NCBI GenBank assembly: GCA_947561395.2
Contig: OX387190.1
Location: 37,126,392-37,190,391 of the forward strand
DNA length: 64,000 bases
Reading direction: 5' to 3'
Origin: Buxus sempervirens
Taxonomy: Eukaryota; Streptophyta; Magnoliopsida; Buxales; Buxaceae
Shown: positions 60,519 to 64,000 of the stretch, piece by piece
Layout: each line of letters starts with the position of its first letter
How positions within the stretch are numbered: the first letter of the stretch is position 1
Notes under the pieces: generated by a model
Databases searched by the model: none
Told to the model about the DNA's origin: nothing
The model's input: the letters and a program-made list of their open reading frames with translations, nothing else
Translations under genes and position numbers: made by a program

Positions 60519-62192
60519 ATTGCCTTGCTCTCATGGAAATGGTGTGCTTGGAAGTATATATCAGCTATTAATTATAAGGAACAATATATCTGTGAGTGTT
60601 TAATTAGCTCCAATAAGCGTCTAATCAGACCATCGTTGAAGAGCATGATACTTCATGGGCTCGATCTGTTTAGTTGCAGTTGCATGATTCACACATGAGG
60701 TTTCCTCCTGCAGCACCCCGAAACTTTCGGTATAAACCCTAAGCATAATCCTCGTGTTTGTGTTTTAACTTTTTGAATTTCGAATGGCTCGTTATCAATA
60801 AAATGTATTCGCAGTTATCGATTGTTGTGTTCTTAATGAGTATTCAAATGGCTCGTTTATCTATCCTATATATAAAAAGAAGAGGGGGAATATTCCTTCT
60901 AGATTCTAGCTCCCTTTTTTTTCCGAGCATTACCCTCCCCAAACAAAACAATCCCCCACTATTGTAACTACCTTGACTGTTTATCAAAGTGGGTTCACGT
61001 TTTCTACGCACGTAGCGCGTGTAGCCTCCTAGTTTATTAAAAGCAAAGCTTAATGGGTAAACTAAAGTAAGTAAAGAATTCATGGTTTTAAATCTCAGTC
61101 GTTAGGGGTGTATCGCTGATGACTTGGCGAAATTTTGACGATTTTTCAATGAAACGGGCAAAACAAAAAAAAATTTATTTTTTATTATCGAAACGGGGCG
61201 GCGTGTTGACGAAATTTTCCCAAAATCCAAAAAAACCAATTTTTTGCCTTTTTATTTTTTTTGCCATTGCCAAAATTTGTTTTGGCCAATGGGCGGTGCG
61301 CCCACCGGCACTGAAACCGTAAATCTTGTGTGCAGTACTTGCTACGAAAATCGAAATTAAAATTAACCATGGGAGGTCAATGAAGGAAAAGGCGACGTTG
61401 AGGCGGGCGATGCCCCTCCCATACCATTAAAAGACCTTTGCAGACTCTCTCTACTTTCCGTTTTGTCTCGTGGACGAGGATTTTGCAGCGATTTACGCGC
61501 TTTTCTTACAGTATAGCAATTGAAGTCTTCGGGCAATCACGGTGCCGTAGAGTTCTCAATCTCAGGTTAACATTTTGAGCATCTTCGTCAACCAGTTGGT
61601 GACAGTGGTGATTCTGATTGGAGAAGTGTTCGGAGCACTACAACCGTTGGATTCGATTACAAATAAGTACGAAATTAAATCAGACACATCAATCACTGGA
61701 CGTTGATCTTTATATACAGTATTTGGAACGGCTCTAGGATGATTTAGCTACATCTGATGCCTGCTGGCATTATATATCACTTATTGAAATAAAAGATGAA
61801 CATTGAGCTATATATATATGGAATTGGAATCGAGTACATTGGTAAACCAAATTACTATGAACCACAATAAGATGAACTCATTTTATTCATCGAAACAACT
61901 AAATAGAGATGCAATAATTAACAATGGCATAATCTAGTTATAACATGAACTCAATTCATTCAAATTTTTGGTACCCGTGGTGATGTTACCTCACGCAGCT
62001 TCCTTTCGTCTGAAAGTAATTTCGCAAACCTGTAGAGAGATGGGGAAAAGGATTATAAACCTTTCAAAAAACTTAAGCTACGACTATCGTCTGCTTTTGG
62101 TTCCATAAGAAAAACGTGCAGTTTCTGTCATCATCATTATTACTATTTTTTTTGGGGTAGAATATAATTGAGGATTCCTAATTTTCATTTTC
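60519..62192. other. Intergenic between the carboxylesterase and patatin genes
   Basis: Convergent genes: the 3' flank of the carboxylesterase lies on the left and that of the patatin-like gene on the right. An open frame at 61119-61322 is Lys/Phe-rich and unrecognised, probably repeat-derived. No clear gene or well-bounded element. Confidence 0.4.
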
Positions 62193-63955
62193 TTACTTCT
62201 TGAGAGCCTCCGCATTACTGCAACTGTTTTTCACGGGCTCATGTACGCCAGTCCTCAGGTTCACCCTTGAAACTGGTTTCTTCAACAATGCTTCGCCCAC
62301 TTTGACAAGTTCTTCCAAGTTCTCCTTGGTGGCAACATCCACAGAAGATACGGTCTTGCTTAATGTGTCGTCCTAGTTGTACGTGCATCAAAGAGCATCA
62401 TCAGTGCAGATTCATGGAGGTCTACTTAATTAACAGGGAAGTAGCCAGTTATGACCATAGCTAGGCTTAATTACCTGAATCCGAAGGTATCTATCTTCTG
62501 ATTGAAGGGAGCGAAAGACGACACCTATGTGGTAATCAACCATGTCCGCACTTGCTTGAGTAAACACATCCACTAATGGCGTAGAGCCTTCATTGAAAAG
62601 CCACCCCAAAACACCCCAATCGGCAGCGTTTTTAGCGTTGTATTTATGTTCCATCTTTGGTGAGCCAGTCCCTATTGAGATAACTAGAAACTGACTGTAG
62701 TCCATCGGCTTTATCGGGAAGAAATCTGGGTTCTCCTTGATGACCTGCTTCGTCACTTCCCCCATTGAAACCAAAGCCTGATACATATCAAGTTGCATGT
62801 AATTTAAAAGATATGTTAGTTTTGTGTTGTGGTATTTCCATGCATCTTTCACTAGTAATTAAGAAAATTTTACAATTTCATCAGCGTTCTCAATAATGCA
62901 TTTACTTACCGGATTATTTGCAGCCAAACCGCCATCAATGAGGTTAAATACTCTCACTTTCCCATCTGTGCCTTGGTTCTTGAATTGGTAGGCAGGGAGG
63001 TAAGTAGGTGCTGCCGATGTTGCAATGCAGATGTCGGACAGTCGAGCATCAATAGTCGGGTTGGTCCTCACCTAAACAACAGATCAATGCCAAGTTACTA
63101 AGGTTGATGATCTATAATATATATGTTGTACTTACACATGTATAATATTTCTTACGTTAGTCGTCTTTTGTCTCTTATATGACTGCAGATTAATTACGTA
63201 TCCTAGAGAAAGAGGGAAGGAAAGTAAACAACCTCATAGGAAGAAAAGATGGTTGGCTGGAGTCGATTGATATCAAAAGTTGGAATAACAACGTTGGTCA
63301 AGGTCTGGTGTAATCTTGTTTCTCCCAATTTGTCCCTTACAAGGCCATGAAGGTACTTCCCATCATATTTGGGTCCTGTTACTGTTTTGAATAGCTTTGA
63401 TACCCTATCAAAAATGGATCTGCATGCGATGGAGAAACCAGGACAAAAGTATTAGTTTCTCAAATGATGTTAAATCTAACTTCTGACTTGTGTGTGTACG
63501 TTGTTACCTGCTTTGTGGAAAAATTTTAGGACAGTTGTCAAGGTAGAATGGAACTATATCTTTTGCAGCAAAGGAAGGACGTTTGTTTTCATTAGGTGCA
63601 GTTAACATGGCGGTCACAAGACCGCCCGTGCTTGTCCCGGCGATCACGTCGAAGTAGTCCGCAAGCCTTGCATCCTCACCATCTAGCTCCTGCACCAACA
63701 CGCACAGTTGAGAGTTAGAATGCACGAGGCAGCAAAGCCAAAGCAAGATGCCCATAAATAAACATATATGTACTGTATAATGTTTATGAGGATGTTAATT
63801 AGTATATAATATACCTGAAGTTGTGCCTCAAGATAAGCAAGAATAGTTCCAGGGATGATCCCTCGAATGCCTCCTCCATCAATGCTAAGAATGGTGATTA
63901 ACTTCCCATAGGTTGGGGGTTGGATTTGAAGAAGGGATGATTTTACTGTTTCCAT
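62193..63955 (-). CDS. Patatin-like phospholipase / lipid acyl hydrolase, six exons
   Basis: Minus-strand exons (inferred): 63815-63955, 63508-63689, 63233-63419, 62910-63071, 62475-62777, 62193-62372, closing exactly at 384 aa. Patatin-type enzymes release fatty acids from galactolipids and phospholipids using a Ser-Asp dyad. Visible motifs: oxyanion DGGGIRG (26-32), nucleophile S67 in GTSTG (65-69), and catalytic D216 in LIDGG. The [10 protein letters not shown] segment and TGSP...W typical of the plant PLP family are also present. The N-terminus has no obvious signal peptide, so this resembles cytosolic PLP2-type members, often induced by pathogen or stress (family knowledge). Only 45 bp upstream of the ATG are in the window. 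Length is in the normal range (about 380-410 aa) and no defect is seen. Confidence 0.9.
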
Positions 63956-64000
63956 GAGGGATTAGTTTGCAGAGAAAATAAGGTGTGGATGTGTAAATTC

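Noticed and set aside
1-64000. CRISPR arrays, tRNA/rRNA genes, or bacterial-type operons
   Set aside because: No regularly spaced short repeats, cloverleaf-like RNA genes or compact intronless gene runs of prokaryotic type were seen; the tandem repeats present lack spacers.

Overview
This is nuclear DNA from a flowering plant, most likely a large-intron eudicot. The genes have GT-AG introns of up to about 4.5 kb, intergenic DNA is AT-rich, LINE remnants and MITE-like elements are common, and every recognisable protein has a plant form: mitochondrial succinate dehydrogenase subunit 5, presequence protease PreP, plant class I carboxylesterases, a patatin-like lipase and a cysteine-rich receptor-like kinase. 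I cannot name the species. No bacterial operons, CRISPR arrays, tRNA or rRNA genes were seen.

Layout. 1-3.3 kb: a 44-bp tandem repeat, a two-exon gene for an unknown acidic/Ser-rich protein (882-1573), and a complete hAT-type MITE with an 8-bp target duplication. 3.35-9.27 kb: an almost perfect inverted duplication (two arms of about 1.91 kb, about 99.7% identical) built from the 5' half of a receptor-like kinase gene. The right arm continues into a frameshifted kinase pseudogene; the left arm stops in the kinase N-lobe. 10.0-26.4 kb: a 12-exon gene (720 aa) with two CTLH/CRA-like modules, its introns swollen by transposon remnants. 28.2-33.3 kb: SDH5 (4 exons, 244 aa). 36.0-50.5 kb: PreP (19 exons, 1087 aa, HxxEH zinc site intact). 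50.9-60.5 kb: three single-exon carboxylesterase genes in tandem on the + strand. The first has an in-frame stop 16 codons before the ancestral end, the second has one nonsense codon in the middle, and the third is intact. A MULE-like element and several MITEs sit between the second and third. 62.2-63.96 kb: a six-exon patatin-like acyl hydrolase on the - strand.

SDH5 and PreP are both mitochondrial proteins (PreP often also plastidial), but in a plant genome their proximity is probably coincidence. The carboxylesterase cluster is the one real gene-family array, and it is decaying through point nonsense mutations and transposon insertion. The most striking structure is the receptor-kinase inverted repeat, which if transcribed would fold into a long double-stranded hairpin matching a defence-receptor family.

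Exon boundaries were chosen by hand from GT/AG sites, reading-frame continuity and family conservation. Intron phases close exactly for all multi-exon genes reported as intact. No database or alignment program was used.
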